From Pseudoroseicyclus tamaricis (GTDB taxonomy: Bacteria > Pseudomonadota > Alphaproteobacteria > Rhodobacterales > Rhodobacteraceae), in contig NZ_JAAFYS010000003.1 in assembly GCF_012070395.1 (NCBI RefSeq), positions 186,001 through 250,000 on the forward strand: a DNA stretch of 64,000 bases, in the 5' to 3' direction. Below are positions 23,481-31,958 of the stretch, piece after piece. How positions within the stretch are numbered: the first letter of the stretch is position 1; every line of letters begins with the position of its first letter. The translations under genes and the position numbers were made by a program. The notes beneath the pieces were generated by a model. The model had not been told where the DNA came from. It ran no database searches and saw only the letters and a list, made by a program, of their open reading frames with translations.

Positions 23481-24794
23481 TCACCGGGTCCGCATGTCCG
23501 CGGGGTTGAAGGTCATCTCCACCGTCCGCCAGCTGTCGTACTTGTCGCCCGGCAGCGGGTAGCCGCCCTCGCCCTGGCAGCGCAGCACGGCGCGGCGGGC
23601 CGCTTCGAAGGCGGAGTTGACGGCCGCCGGTGCGCCGCCGGAATTGCCGATCATCGCCACCTGGTTGTTCTCCACCCGGCCCTCGCGGGTCAGGCCGAAG
23701 GCGACCGTGACTGTCACCATCGCCGCCTCGGAGCCGGGGTCGAGCACCCAGCAGCCCTGCACGGCGACGCGGAAGGTATCCTGCTCCGCCGCCGTCAGCG
23801 GCTGGCTGCCGCCGGCCGGGGCGCCGGCCTCGACGTCGGGCGCGAAGCCGCTGTCGCTGCCGGAGGTCGCCTGCGCCAGCGCCTCGGCCAGCGCGTCGGC
23901 CTCGGCATCCGCGGTGCTCTCGGGCGTGCTCTCCGCCGTCGTCTCGGGCGCATCCGCCACCGGAGCCGGCTGCGCGGCGAGGTTGGCCGGGCGGCTGGGC
24001 GGGCGGATGGCGCTCTGCACCGCCGTCTCGATGGTGCCGGCCGGCTCCTCGGCTTCGGTGACGATCTCCGGCGCCGCTTCCTCAGGGGCGGTCGCCTCCT
24101 GCGGCGGCTCCTCGACGACCTCGGCCTCCTCGGCCTCCGCCTCGACGGCCTCCTGAACCTCGGGGGCGACTTGCGCGTCGCTCTCGGGCGCCGCCTCGGG
24201 CGAGACGCGCTCGGAGGGGCGGGGCTGCGGGCGGAGGGCCACGTCGGGGGCGTCGGCTTGCGGCGGCGGGGCCACCTCCGTCACCACGTCGGGCACGACC
24301 TGCGGCTCCGCCTCCGGGAGAGGCGGCAGGGTGGGCAGGTCGCTCGGCGCCGGCTCGGGCTGCGGCTCCGGCTCCGGCTCGGGCTGCGCCTCGGGGAGAG
24401 GCTCGGGCTCCGGCTGAGGCGGCAGATCGGGGATGTCCTGCGGCGGCGGCGTCACCTCCGCCGGCGGCTCGGGGGCCTCGGGGGGCGGCGCCTCGTCCTG
24501 CGGGGCCTCGAGCGGCGGCTCGGGCTCGGCCGTCTCCACCGGCTCCTCGGCCTGCGGCGCGGCGGGCGCCGGCTCGGCGGTGTCGTCCACCTCCGGCGGT
24601 TCGGGGGCGGGCGGCAGATCCGCCTCGGCCTGCGGCGTGGTGGCGGCGACGATGTCGGCATATTCTGCGGCCGAGACCATGGAGACCTCGGCAATCTCGA
24701 AGTCCAGAGGCTCGTTGTCGAGCCCCCAGCCGGCCAAGAGCCAGACGATCAGGGCGGCATGGCCGGCGCCCGAGAGATATCCGCCGACACTCAT
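23481..24794 (-). CDS. tolA: TolA-like cell envelope protein
   Basis: 437 residues. A single N-terminal membrane helix (about 8-24, GHAALIVWLLAGWG), then about 300 residues rich in Pro, Glu and Ala with EPEP-type repeats, a periplasm-spanning rod. The C-terminal domain (about 340-437) has FRVAVQGCWVLDPGSEAAMVTVTVAF and AVLRCQGEGGYPLP, the TolA III fold with its paired cysteines. It links the TolQR motor to the outer membrane during cell constriction. Fourth gene of ybgC-tolQ-tolR-tolA, 8 bases after tolR. No tolB or pal follows. Confidence 0.9.
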   Translation of the reverse strand: MSVGGYLSGAGHAALIVWLLAGWGLDNEPLDFEIAEVSMVSAAEYADIVAATTPQAEADLPPAPEPPEVDDTAEPAPAAPQAEEPVETAEPEPPLEAPQDEAPPPEAPEPPAEVTPPPQDIPDLPPQPEPEPLPEAQPEPEPEPQPEPAPSDLPTLPPLPEAEPQVVPDVVTEVAPPPQADAPDVALRPQPRPSERVSPEAAPESDAQVAPEVQEAVEAEAEEAEVVEEPPQEATAPEEAAPEIVTEAEEPAGTIETAVQSAIRPPSRPANLAAQPAPVADAPETTAESTPESTADAEADALAEALAQATSGSDSGFAPDVEAGAPAGGSQPLTAAEQDTFRVAVQGCWVLDPGSEAAMVTVTVAFGLTREGRVENNQVAMIGNSGGAPAAVNSAFEAARRAVLRCQGEGGYPLPGDKYDSWRTVEMTFNPADMRTR

Positions 24795-24802
24795 GTCTGG
24801 CC

Positions 24803-25384
<582 letters not shown>

Positions 25385-25385
25385 G

Positions 25386-26060
25386 TCAGCTGTCCAGCTG
25401 GCGCGAGAGGATGGTGGCGAACTCGTCGGCGAAGGCCTCGTAGCCGGCGATGATCCGGTCGGCATCGCCCGAGAGCTTGTTGTAGAAGATGACCGCCGGG
25501 ATGGCGGCGAGGAGGCCGAGGCCGGTGGCCAGCAGCGCCTCGGAGATGCCGGGCGCCACGACCGCGAGGTTGGTGTTCTGCGCCTCAGCGATCTCGATGA
25601 AGGCGTTCATGATGCCCCAGACGGTGCCGAAGAGGCCGACGAAGGGCGCCGTGGAGCCGACGGTGGCCAGCACCGGCAGCCCGCGCTGCAATTCGCCCGC
25701 CTCCTTGGCGATGGCGACATCCATGCTGCGGTCGATCCGCGCCTGCGCCCCGGCGATCAACCCGCCGTCCTGCCGGTGCGATCGACGCCATTCCAGCATC
25801 CCGGCGACGAAGATCTTCTGGCTCTGCCCCGAGGGGTTGGTGCCGATCTGGTCGAAGAGCCCGTCGAGCGGCTCGCCGGACCAGAAGGATTCGTCGAAGA
25901 TGCGCGCCTCGCGCCGGGCGCGGCGGTACTGGACAAACTTGTCTATGATCACCGCCCAGCACCAGACGGAGGCCGCGACCAGCATCACCATCACCAATTT
26001 GACGATGAGGGTCGCGCGGGCAAACAGCGCCCACATCGTGTAATCGGTGGCGATATCCAT
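25386..26060 (-). CDS. tolQ: TolQ/ExbB-family motor protein
   Basis: 224 residues with three membrane helices (about 15-38, 130-152, 165-187). Conserved blocks: LPVLATVGSTAPFVGLFGTVWGIM and GISEALLATGLGLLAAIPAV. With TolR it forms a proton-driven channel that energises TolA. Starts at ATG 26060, 87 bases after the ybgC stop, and runs directly into tolR, so the two are translationally coupled. Confidence 0.95.
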   Translation of the reverse strand: MDIATDYTMWALFARATLIVKLVMVMLVAASVWCWAVIIDKFVQYRRARREARIFDESFWSGEPLDGLFDQIGTNPSGQSQKIFVAGMLEWRRSHRQDGGLIAGAQARIDRSMDVAIAKEAGELQRGLPVLATVGSTAPFVGLFGTVWGIMNAFIEIAEAQNTNLAVVAPGISEALLATGLGLLAAIPAVIFYNKLSGDADRIIAGYEAFADEFATILSRQLDS

Positions 26061-26147
26061 GCTCTGCTCTTTCTGCCTCGGCCGTCTGGGGGGCCGTTTG
26101 GAGGTGATTCTAGCGCAGGGAGCGGGAGAAATCCAACGCCCCTGCGG

Positions 26148-26588
26148 TCAAGCCCGCGTTTTCCCGCCGGCGCCCTCTCCCGGGGCCTCGGCCGGGGCCT
26201 GCTCCGGCGCCGCCGCGCGCAGCGCCGGGGGCAGGCGGACGGCGCGTTCGCGGGGGCCGATGGCGACGATTGTCACCTTTGCGGCGAAGAGCAGCTCCGC
26301 CCCCCGGCGCACCTCCTGCAGCAGGAGCGCCCGCGCCGGCTGCACCCGCTCCGGCGCCGTCGTGACCTCGATCACGTCGTCGAAACGGGCGGGCGCGAGG
26401 TAATCGGCCTCGATCCGCCGCACCGCGAAGACCAGCCCTTCGGCCTTCAGCGCCCGCTGGTCGAGCCCCAGCTCGCGCACCCATTCCGAACGCGCCCGTT
26501 CGATGAAGCGCAGGTAGTTGGCATAGTAGACGATGCCGGCGAGATCGACGTCCTCGTAATAGACGCGGGTGGTGAAGCGATGGGCCAT
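26148..26588 (-). CDS. ybgC: Tol-Pal-associated acyl-CoA thioesterase YbgC
   Basis: 146 residues from ATG 26588 (GAGGA upstream); the longer frame adds only Arg-rich sequence. The hot-dog thioesterase core reads TTRVYYEDVDLAGIVYYANYLRF, with the catalytic Asp in the DVDLAGIVYY block, followed by RARSEWVRELG. It hydrolyses acyl-CoA or acyl-ACP thioesters in the cytosol and is the usual first gene of tol-pal operons, as here. The last 35 residues are a low-complexity Ala/Pro/Gly tail. Confidence 0.92.
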   Translation of the reverse strand: MAHRFTTRVYYEDVDLAGIVYYANYLRFIERARSEWVRELGLDQRALKAEGLVFAVRRIEADYLAPARFDDVIEVTTAPERVQPARALLLQEVRRGAELLFAAKVTIVAIGPRERAVRLPPALRAAAPEQAPAEAPGEGAGGKTRA

Positions 26589-26697
26589 GGGGCCATCCTC
26601 GCCGGACCGGGGCGCAATGGAAAGGCGTCGCTGCGGGCGGGGGCGCCGGCGTGACGGCTGTTCTGCGGAGCGCCTGCGGCGCACGCCCTTGAGTGCG

Positions 26698-26745
26698 GTG
26701 GGGGCTCTGCCCCCACACCCCCGCGGTATTTCTGGCCAGATGAAA
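26698..26745. repeat. Dispersed intergenic repeat, type A (copy 2)
   Basis: GGGGGCTCTGCCCCC hairpin, then ACCCCCGCGG, TATTTCTGGCC and AGATGAAA. Matches copy 1 (9251-9279) at nearly every position of the tail. Located in the 285-base gap between the divergent ybgC and the che operon, where nothing else is seen apart from the che promoter that must lie there. Confidence 0.78.
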
Positions 26746-26873
26746 GGGGGGAAGAGGCGCGCGGAGGCGGGCGGCGGGAACGTTTTCTTAAAGCGGGGGG
26801 CCTATGCGGGGGTCCGGCGCAGAGGGGGCGGCAGCCCGGCGCCAGGGGAAACGCGGCAGCCGGGAGACGAGAC

Positions 26874-27158
26874 GTGACCGAGACGGGGCAGAGCTACCGG
26901 ATGGAAGCGCAGCGGGCGCAGAGCGGGGCCGACCCGCTCTACGCCTTCCTGAAGGGGGCCGCGGGCGGGCCGGCCGTGATCGACCTCTCCGAGGTGGGCC
27001 TGTGCGATGCGCAGCGCCTGCAGATTCTGGTGAGCGCCAGCCGCCACTGGCGCGCTGCGGGCGCCTCCCTGCGCCTGACGGGCGCCGGCGAGGCCTTCAT
27101 GGAGGGGCTGGAGCTGTCCGGCCTCGACCCGGCCGAATTCGATTTTGAGGACAAGTGA
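26874..27158 (+). CDS. STAS-domain protein, first gene of the che operon
   Basis: 94 residues from GTG 26874 (GGGAG upstream). The fold reads PAVIDLSEVGLCDAQRLQILVSAS then SLRLTGAGEAFMEGLELSGL, the beta-alpha pattern of STAS/anti-sigma-antagonist domains, but the usual phosphorylatable Ser of the DxSxxxxxDS motif is replaced (LCDAQ). In alphaproteobacteria and others such a gene precedes cheY-cheA. The role is not established; a scaffold or accessory part of the kinase complex is possible. Its stop is just before the cheY start. Confidence 0.8.
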   Translation: MTETGQSYRMEAQRAQSGADPLYAFLKGAAGGPAVIDLSEVGLCDAQRLQILVSASRHWRAAGASLRLTGAGEAFMEGLELSGLDPAEFDFEDK

Positions 27159-27160
27159 GC

Positions 27161-27532
27161 ATGACCAAGGTTCTGGCGATCGATGATTCGCGCACCATCC
27201 GCAATCTCCTGCGCATGTCGCTGGAGAATGCCGGCTTCGAATATCACTGCGCCGAGGATGGGCGCCTTGGCGTCGACGCCTTTCCCGATGTGCGCCCCGA
27301 TGTCGTCATCACCGACATCAACATGCCCAACCTCGACGGCTACGGCGTCATCGAGGAGCTGAGGCGCGGGCCGAACGCCACCAAGGTGCCGATCATCGTG
27401 CTCACCACCGAGAGCTCCGACGAGCTGAAGGCCCGCGCCCGCGCGGCCGGCGCCACGGGCTGGATCGTCAAGCCCTTCGACGACGCCTCGCTCATTTCCG
27501 TCCTCAAGCGCCTTACCGGGCACGCAGCCTGA
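27161..27532 (+). CDS. cheY: Chemotaxis response regulator CheY (first copy)
   Basis: 123 residues from ATG 27161; a GTG two codons upstream is possible but overlaps the STAS stop. Single receiver domain: acidic pair in LAIDDSRTIRNLL, phosphoacceptor Asp in VVITDINMPNLDGYG, Thr in VLTTESS, Lys in WIVKPFD. No output domain. It would be phosphorylated by the CheA encoded six bases downstream and either act on the flagellar switch or serve as a phosphate sink. Confidence 0.95.
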   Translation: MTKVLAIDDSRTIRNLLRMSLENAGFEYHCAEDGRLGVDAFPDVRPDVVITDINMPNLDGYGVIEELRRGPNATKVPIIVLTTESSDELKARARAAGATGWIVKPFDDASLISVLKRLTGHAA

Positions 27533-27537
27533 GGTCC

Positions 27538-29721
27538 GTGGCCGTGCAACCCTCCATCCGCGATACCTTCTTCGAGGAATGCGAAGAGCTCCTCGAAGCC
27601 ATGGTCGAAGGCCTCGGCATCATCGACGAAGGCTCCTATGATTCCGAGACGGTGAACGCCGTCTTCCGGGCCGTGCATTCCATCAAGGGCGGGGCCGGTG
27701 CCTTCGGCCTGACCGATCTCGTCTCCTTCGCCCACACGTTCGAGACGGTGTTCGACGAGGTGCGCTCCGAGCGCCTCGCCGTGACGCCGGAACTGGTGGC
27801 TGTGCTTTTCCGCGCCGGCGACCAGCTGGCGACACTGGTCGAGGCGGCCCGCGACGAGACGGAGGTCGAGGCCGGCCCCCGCGATTCCGTCGTCAAGGAA
27901 CTGAAGCGCTACCTCGACGAGCCGGCCGAGCCCGAAGGCGGCGCTGCCGGCGGCAACGGCACCGAGCCGCCGGGCGGCTTCCAGCCCATGACGCTGGACT
28001 TCTCGGCGCTGGCCCTGCCGGCGGCGGAGCCGGTGGCGCCGATGCGCAGCTTCGAGATCCGCTTCCAGCCAGACCGGGCGATGATGGCCAATGGCCACGA
28101 GCCGATGCTGCTGCTGCGGGCGCTGTCCGAGCTGGGCACGCTCGAGGTCTCCGCCCAGTCGGACGAGCTGCCGGCCTTCGACGAGCTCGACCCCGACGAG
28201 TGCTACCTCAAGTGGTCGATGCAGCTGGAGACGGACAGCGACCGCGCGGCGGTGGAGAAGATCTTCGAGTTCGTCGAAGGGCTCTGCACGCTGGAGATCA
28301 CCGAGGCGGAGGGCGCGGCCCCTCCCGCCGAGGCGCCGGCCATGGCCCCGCCGCCCGTCGCCGCATCGCCGGCGGCGCCGGCGGGCGCGCCCGCCCCGGC
28401 CCCGGCCGAGTCTGCCCCGGCCGCCCCTCCTCCTCCCCCGCGCTCGCGCGTCGGCGATGACGAGGCCAAGGGCGGCAAGGGCAGCAGCGGCGGGGCCAAT
28501 GCCCGCGCGACCCTGCGGGTGGAGCTCGACCGGGTCGACCGGCTGATCAACACCGTGGGCGAGCTCATCATCAACCAGGCGATGCTCTCCCAGCGCATCG
28601 CCGAGCTGGAGCTGCCCAAGGGCGCCGATGTCGAGGTCGAGCTGGAGGATTACAAGCTCCTCGCCCGCGAGATCCAGGAAGGCGTCATGGCCATCCGCGC
28701 CCAGCCGGTGAAGCCGCTTTTCCAGCGCATGGCCCGCATCGTGCGCGAAGCCTGCGCCGCCACGGGCAAGAGCGCCCGGCTGGTGACGGTGGGCGAGCAT
28801 ACGGAGGTGGACAAGACGGTGATCGAGCGGCTCTCCGACCCGCTCACCCACATGATCCGCAACTCCATCGACCACGGGCTGGAGAAACCCGATAAGCGCC
28901 GCGAGGTCGGCAAGGAGGAGGAGGGTGAGGTGCGCCTCTCCGCCTCACAACGCTCGGGCTCGATCTTCATCGAGATCACCGATGACGGGGCGGGCCTCAA
29001 CCGGCCGAAGATCCTCGAGATCGCCACGTCGAAGGGCCTCGTGCCCCCGAACGCGGAACTCAGCGACAGCGAGATCGACAACCTGATCTTCATGCCCGGC
29101 TTCTCCACGGCCACCGAGGTCTCCAACCTCTCCGGCCGCGGCGTGGGGATGGATGTCGTCCGCACCGCCATCCAGGCGCTCGGCGGCCGCGTCTCCATTG
29201 CGTCGGAGACGGGCAAGGGCACGACGCTGACCATCATCCTGCCGCTGACGCTGGCGGTGATGGACGGCATGGTCATCTCCGTGCAGGGGCAGACCATGGT
29301 GGTGCCCATCGCCTCGGTGCTGGAGACGATCCGCCCGACGGACAAGGACATCCACAAGGTCGGCTCCGGCGAGATGGTTCTCTCCATCCGCGGCTCCTAC
29401 GTGCCGATCATCGACGTGGCGTCGAGCCTCGGCATGCACGGGCAGTCCAACCCGATCACCAAGTCGGTGCTGATCCTGGTGGAGACGGAGCAGCGGGGCC
29501 AATGCGCCATGGCGCTCGATGCCATCCATGACCAGCGGCAGGTCGTCATCAAGAGCCTCGACCGCTCCTTCGGCGACATCCCCGGCATCTCTGCGGCGAC
29601 CATCCTCGGCGATGGCAAGATCGCCCTGATCCTCGACCCGGACGGCGTGGTGCAGATCGGCGGCAGCCGGGCCGATGCCGGCGCCCCAATCCTTCAAGCG
29701 ATGGAGTTCTTCGATGAGTGA
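27538..29721 (+). CDS. cheA: Chemotaxis histidine kinase CheA
   Basis: 727 residues from GTG 27538 (GAGG upstream). The order of domains is standard: HPt with the phosphorylated His in AVHSIKGGAGAFG (about 45), a CheY-binding-like P2 segment (about 155-260), a Pro/Ala linker, dimerisation (LDRVDRLINTVGELIINQAML), HATPase with MIRNSIDHGLE, DDGAGLN and GRGVGMDVV, and a C-terminal CheW-like domain. It autophosphorylates in response to the receptor and feeds the CheY and CheB proteins. Its end overlaps cheW. Confidence 0.97.
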   Translation: MAVQPSIRDTFFEECEELLEAMVEGLGIIDEGSYDSETVNAVFRAVHSIKGGAGAFGLTDLVSFAHTFETVFDEVRSERLAVTPELVAVLFRAGDQLATLVEAARDETEVEAGPRDSVVKELKRYLDEPAEPEGGAAGGNGTEPPGGFQPMTLDFSALALPAAEPVAPMRSFEIRFQPDRAMMANGHEPMLLLRALSELGTLEVSAQSDELPAFDELDPDECYLKWSMQLETDSDRAAVEKIFEFVEGLCTLEITEAEGAAPPAEAPAMAPPPVAASPAAPAGAPAPAPAESAPAAPPPPPRSRVGDDEAKGGKGSSGGANARATLRVELDRVDRLINTVGELIINQAMLSQRIAELELPKGADVEVELEDYKLLAREIQEGVMAIRAQPVKPLFQRMARIVREACAATGKSARLVTVGEHTEVDKTVIERLSDPLTHMIRNSIDHGLEKPDKRREVGKEEEGEVRLSASQRSGSIFIEITDDGAGLNRPKILEIATSKGLVPPNAELSDSEIDNLIFMPGFSTATEVSNLSGRGVGMDVVRTAIQALGGRVSIASETGKGTTLTIILPLTLAVMDGMVISVQGQTMVVPIASVLETIRPTDKDIHKVGSGEMVLSIRGSYVPIIDVASSLGMHGQSNPITKSVLILVETEQRGQCAMALDAIHDQRQVVIKSLDRSFGDIPGISAATILGDGKIALILDPDGVVQIGGSRADAGAPILQAMEFFDE

Positions 29722-30184
29722 AGACGTGACCAAGAGCCTTTCTGGCCGCGACCTGAAGTTCGTGACCTTCACCGTCGCCGGGCAGAACTACTGCCTCGAC
29801 ATCCAGAAGATCCGCGAGATCCGTCGCTGGACACCGGTGACCCCCCTGCCCCACGCCTCCAATGGTGTCCTGGGTGTGATGAACCTGCGGGGCGCCGTCA
29901 TCCCGATCTACGACATGGCCTCGCGCCTCGGCCTCGGCATCACCGACCCGAGCGAGCGCAATGTCGTCATCGTCGTGGCGATGGATGACAACCTCTTCGG
30001 GCTGCTGGCCGAGACGGTGCAGGAAATCCTCTCCGTCACCGAGGATCAGCTGCTGCCGACGCCGGACGTCAAATCCGAGAGCACGCGCGAGGCCATCCAG
30101 GGGGTGATCTCGCTGGCCGATGACATGACGCGCATCCTCGATCTGCGCTTCGTCACCGGCAGCTTCTCGCGCGCTGTCGCCTGA
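29714..30184 (+). CDS. cheW: Chemotaxis coupling protein CheW
   Basis: 156 residues, ATG 29714 lying inside the end of cheA (8-base overlap). CheW/SH3-like fold: KFVTFTVAGQNYCLDIQKIREI, then TPVTPLPHASNGVLGVMNLRGAVIPIYD with the conserved NLRG. It bridges the receptor and CheA. The overlap with cheA points to balanced, coupled translation of the two. Confidence 0.96.
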   Translation: MSEDVTKSLSGRDLKFVTFTVAGQNYCLDIQKIREIRRWTPVTPLPHASNGVLGVMNLRGAVIPIYDMASRLGLGITDPSERNVVIVVAMDDNLFGLLAETVQEILSVTEDQLLPTPDVKSESTREAIQGVISLADDMTRILDLRFVTGSFSRAVA

Positions 30185-30203
30185 CGGGGGCGAGGCAGGG
30201 AGC

Positions 30204-31100
30204 ATGACACACGTGGCCGCACACCAGCCGCCCGCCCGCCGGGGGGGAGAATTCGAGCTGACCGAGGCCGATTTCGCGGCCATCGCCCAGCTCGCCTACC
30301 GGCATTTCGGGCTCTACCTCACCGAGTCGAAGCGCAGCCTCGTCTATTCGAGGCTGGCACGGCGGCTGCGCAAGCACGAGCTGCCCGATTTCGCTGCCTA
30401 CGTCGCCCTCCTCAAGGGGCCGGAGTGGGAGAACGAGAAGCTCGACTTCCTCACCGCGCTGACGACCAACACCACGCATTTCTTCCGCGAGGCGCACCAC
30501 TTCACGCGGCTGGAGAAGGCGCTTCTGCCGGATCTCATCGCCCGGGCGCGAAAGCGCGGGCGCGTGCGGCTGTGGTCGGCGGCCTGCTCCTCCGGGCAGG
30601 AGCCCTACTCGCTGGCCATGTGCATCGTGCGTCATTGCCCCGAGGCGGCGGATCTCGACATCAAGATCCTCGCGACCGACATCGACCCGGTGATCATCGC
30701 CAAGGCGAAGGCGGCGACGTACCTGCCGGAAGAATACGAATCCATGCCGCCCGACATGCGGTCGGAGTGCAGCCAGCCCCGGCCCGGCAACTACCAGTTG
30801 AGCAGCAAGGTCACGCGCCTTGTCACCTTCGGTGTGCTCAACCTGATGGACGAGCTGCCCTTCCGGGGGCCGTTCGACGCGATCTTCTGCCGGAACGTGG
30901 CGATCTACTTCGACAAGCCGACGCAGGCGAGGGTCTGGTCGAAGCTGACCAGCGTGCTCCGGCCCGGGGGCGAATTGTTCATCGGCCATTCCGAGCGCCT
31001 CTCGGGCGAGGTGAGCAATTGTTATGAAAACTCTGGCATCACCTCCTACAGGCGGGTCGCCGGGGCGGTGGAGCCGAAGGCAAGGAGCTTGAAGACATGA
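30204..31100 (+). CDS. cheR: Chemotaxis protein methyltransferase CheR
   Basis: 298 residues. An N-terminal helical domain (about 15-90: FAAIAQLAYRHFGLYLTESK) is followed by the SAM-binding domain: TTNTTHFFREAHHF, LWSAACSSGQEPYSLAMC, ILATDIDPVIIAKA, FDAIFCRNVAIYFD. It methylates receptor glutamates. The beta-subdomain that binds receptor-tail pentapeptides is present. Stop and next start overlap (ATGA) with the second cheY. Confidence 0.97.
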   Translation: MTHVAAHQPPARRGGEFELTEADFAAIAQLAYRHFGLYLTESKRSLVYSRLARRLRKHELPDFAAYVALLKGPEWENEKLDFLTALTTNTTHFFREAHHFTRLEKALLPDLIARARKRGRVRLWSAACSSGQEPYSLAMCIVRHCPEAADLDIKILATDIDPVIIAKAKAATYLPEEYESMPPDMRSECSQPRPGNYQLSSKVTRLVTFGVLNLMDELPFRGPFDAIFCRNVAIYFDKPTQARVWSKLTSVLRPGGELFIGHSERLSGEVSNCYENSGITSYRRVAGAVEPKARSLKT

Positions 31101-31483
31101 GCCTGAAAGATCAGCTCAGAATAATGGTGGTGGATGACATGTCCACCAGCCGGGCGATCATCACCAATACGCTGGATGAACTGGGCATCGTGCACAACTA
31201 TGCCGAGAATGACGGGCAGGTTGCGCTCAACAAGCTGGCCGCCAATCCAGTCCACCTCGTGCTGTCGGATTACAATATGCCCAAGATGGACGGGCTGCAG
31301 CTGCTGCATGCGCTCCGGCAGAACCGGATGACGCAGCAGATCGGCTTCATCCTCGTCACCGGCCGGGCCACGCCGGAAATCGTGCAGCAGGGTCAGCAGC
31401 TCGGCCTCAACAACCTGATCGAGAAGCCGTTCACCACGGCGCAGATGAAGGCCTGCATCGAACGGGTCGTGGGGCCGCTCTGA
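31097..31483 (+). CDS. cheY: Chemotaxis response regulator CheY (second copy)
   Basis: 128 residues. Receiver only: VVDDMSTSRAIITN, phosphoacceptor Asp in LVLSDYNMPKMDGLQ, Thr in LVTGRAT, Lys in LIEKPF. It differs considerably from the first CheY of this operon. With two CheY proteins, one often binds the motor and the other drains phosphate; which is which cannot be read here. ATG overlaps the cheR stop, and the next gene starts three bases after its stop. Confidence 0.95.
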   Translation: MSLKDQLRIMVVDDMSTSRAIITNTLDELGIVHNYAENDGQVALNKLAANPVHLVLSDYNMPKMDGLQLLHALRQNRMTQQIGFILVTGRATPEIVQQGQQLGLNNLIEKPFTTAQMKACIERVVGPL

Positions 31484-31486
31484 GCC

Positions 31487-31843
31487 ATGGCGGATCACTA
31501 TCACCCCTTGCGAGAGCTTCTGGGCAACGTCGCCGACGAGCTGCAGCGGGCAGACGGCGAGCTGCGCGACCTTGAGGAGATCGTCATCGACGCCCTTTCC
31601 CGCTCCCCCACGCAGTGCGATTTCGAGACGCTGCAGAGCTTCGACACGATCTCGCAATGCCTCCTCGCTGTCGCGGGCTTTCTGCGCGCGGCGCTGCGCG
31701 GCCTGCCGGAAGACTACGGCATCGACGCGGCCGAGGCATTCGGCGGCGTCCCGCTCCATGCCCTGGCGGCGCGCCTCGCCGGCGAGGCGCAGGTGCGCGT
31801 CCCCGCAGAGTCGTCGGGGATGGAGGCGATCGACCTCTTTTGA
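31487..31843 (+). CDS. Unknown 118-residue helical protein inside the che operon
   Basis: Not recognised. Predicted largely alpha-helical: LRELLGNVADELQRADGELRDLEEIVIDAL, then TLQSFDTISQCLLAVAGFLRAAL, ending in a short acidic tail (GMEAIDLF). It starts three bases after cheY and lies before the receptor gene, so it is clearly part of the operon. The block LQSFDTISQ is faintly like the QDxTxQ active-site helix of CheZ phosphatases, and no other CheZ is present; this is only an idea. It could equally be a small adaptor. Confidence 0.7.
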   Translation: MADHYHPLRELLGNVADELQRADGELRDLEEIVIDALSRSPTQCDFETLQSFDTISQCLLAVAGFLRAALRGLPEDYGIDAAEAFGGVPLHALAARLAGEAQVRVPAESSGMEAIDLF

Positions 31844-31958
31844 CGTCCGGCCCGCCGGACAGGCGCCAGAAGCCGGCGCCGCAGGATGAACCTCAAGCGC
31901 CGCGGCCCGCCGCGGTCAGGGACGGCCAGCCACGCCCCGCGCGCGGCGTGGCGCAGGA

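Noticed and set aside
24300-24600. Tandem repeat array suggested by EPEP-type codons
   Set aside because: It is the coding sequence of the TolA rod, irregular and in frame, not an independent repeat or CRISPR array.
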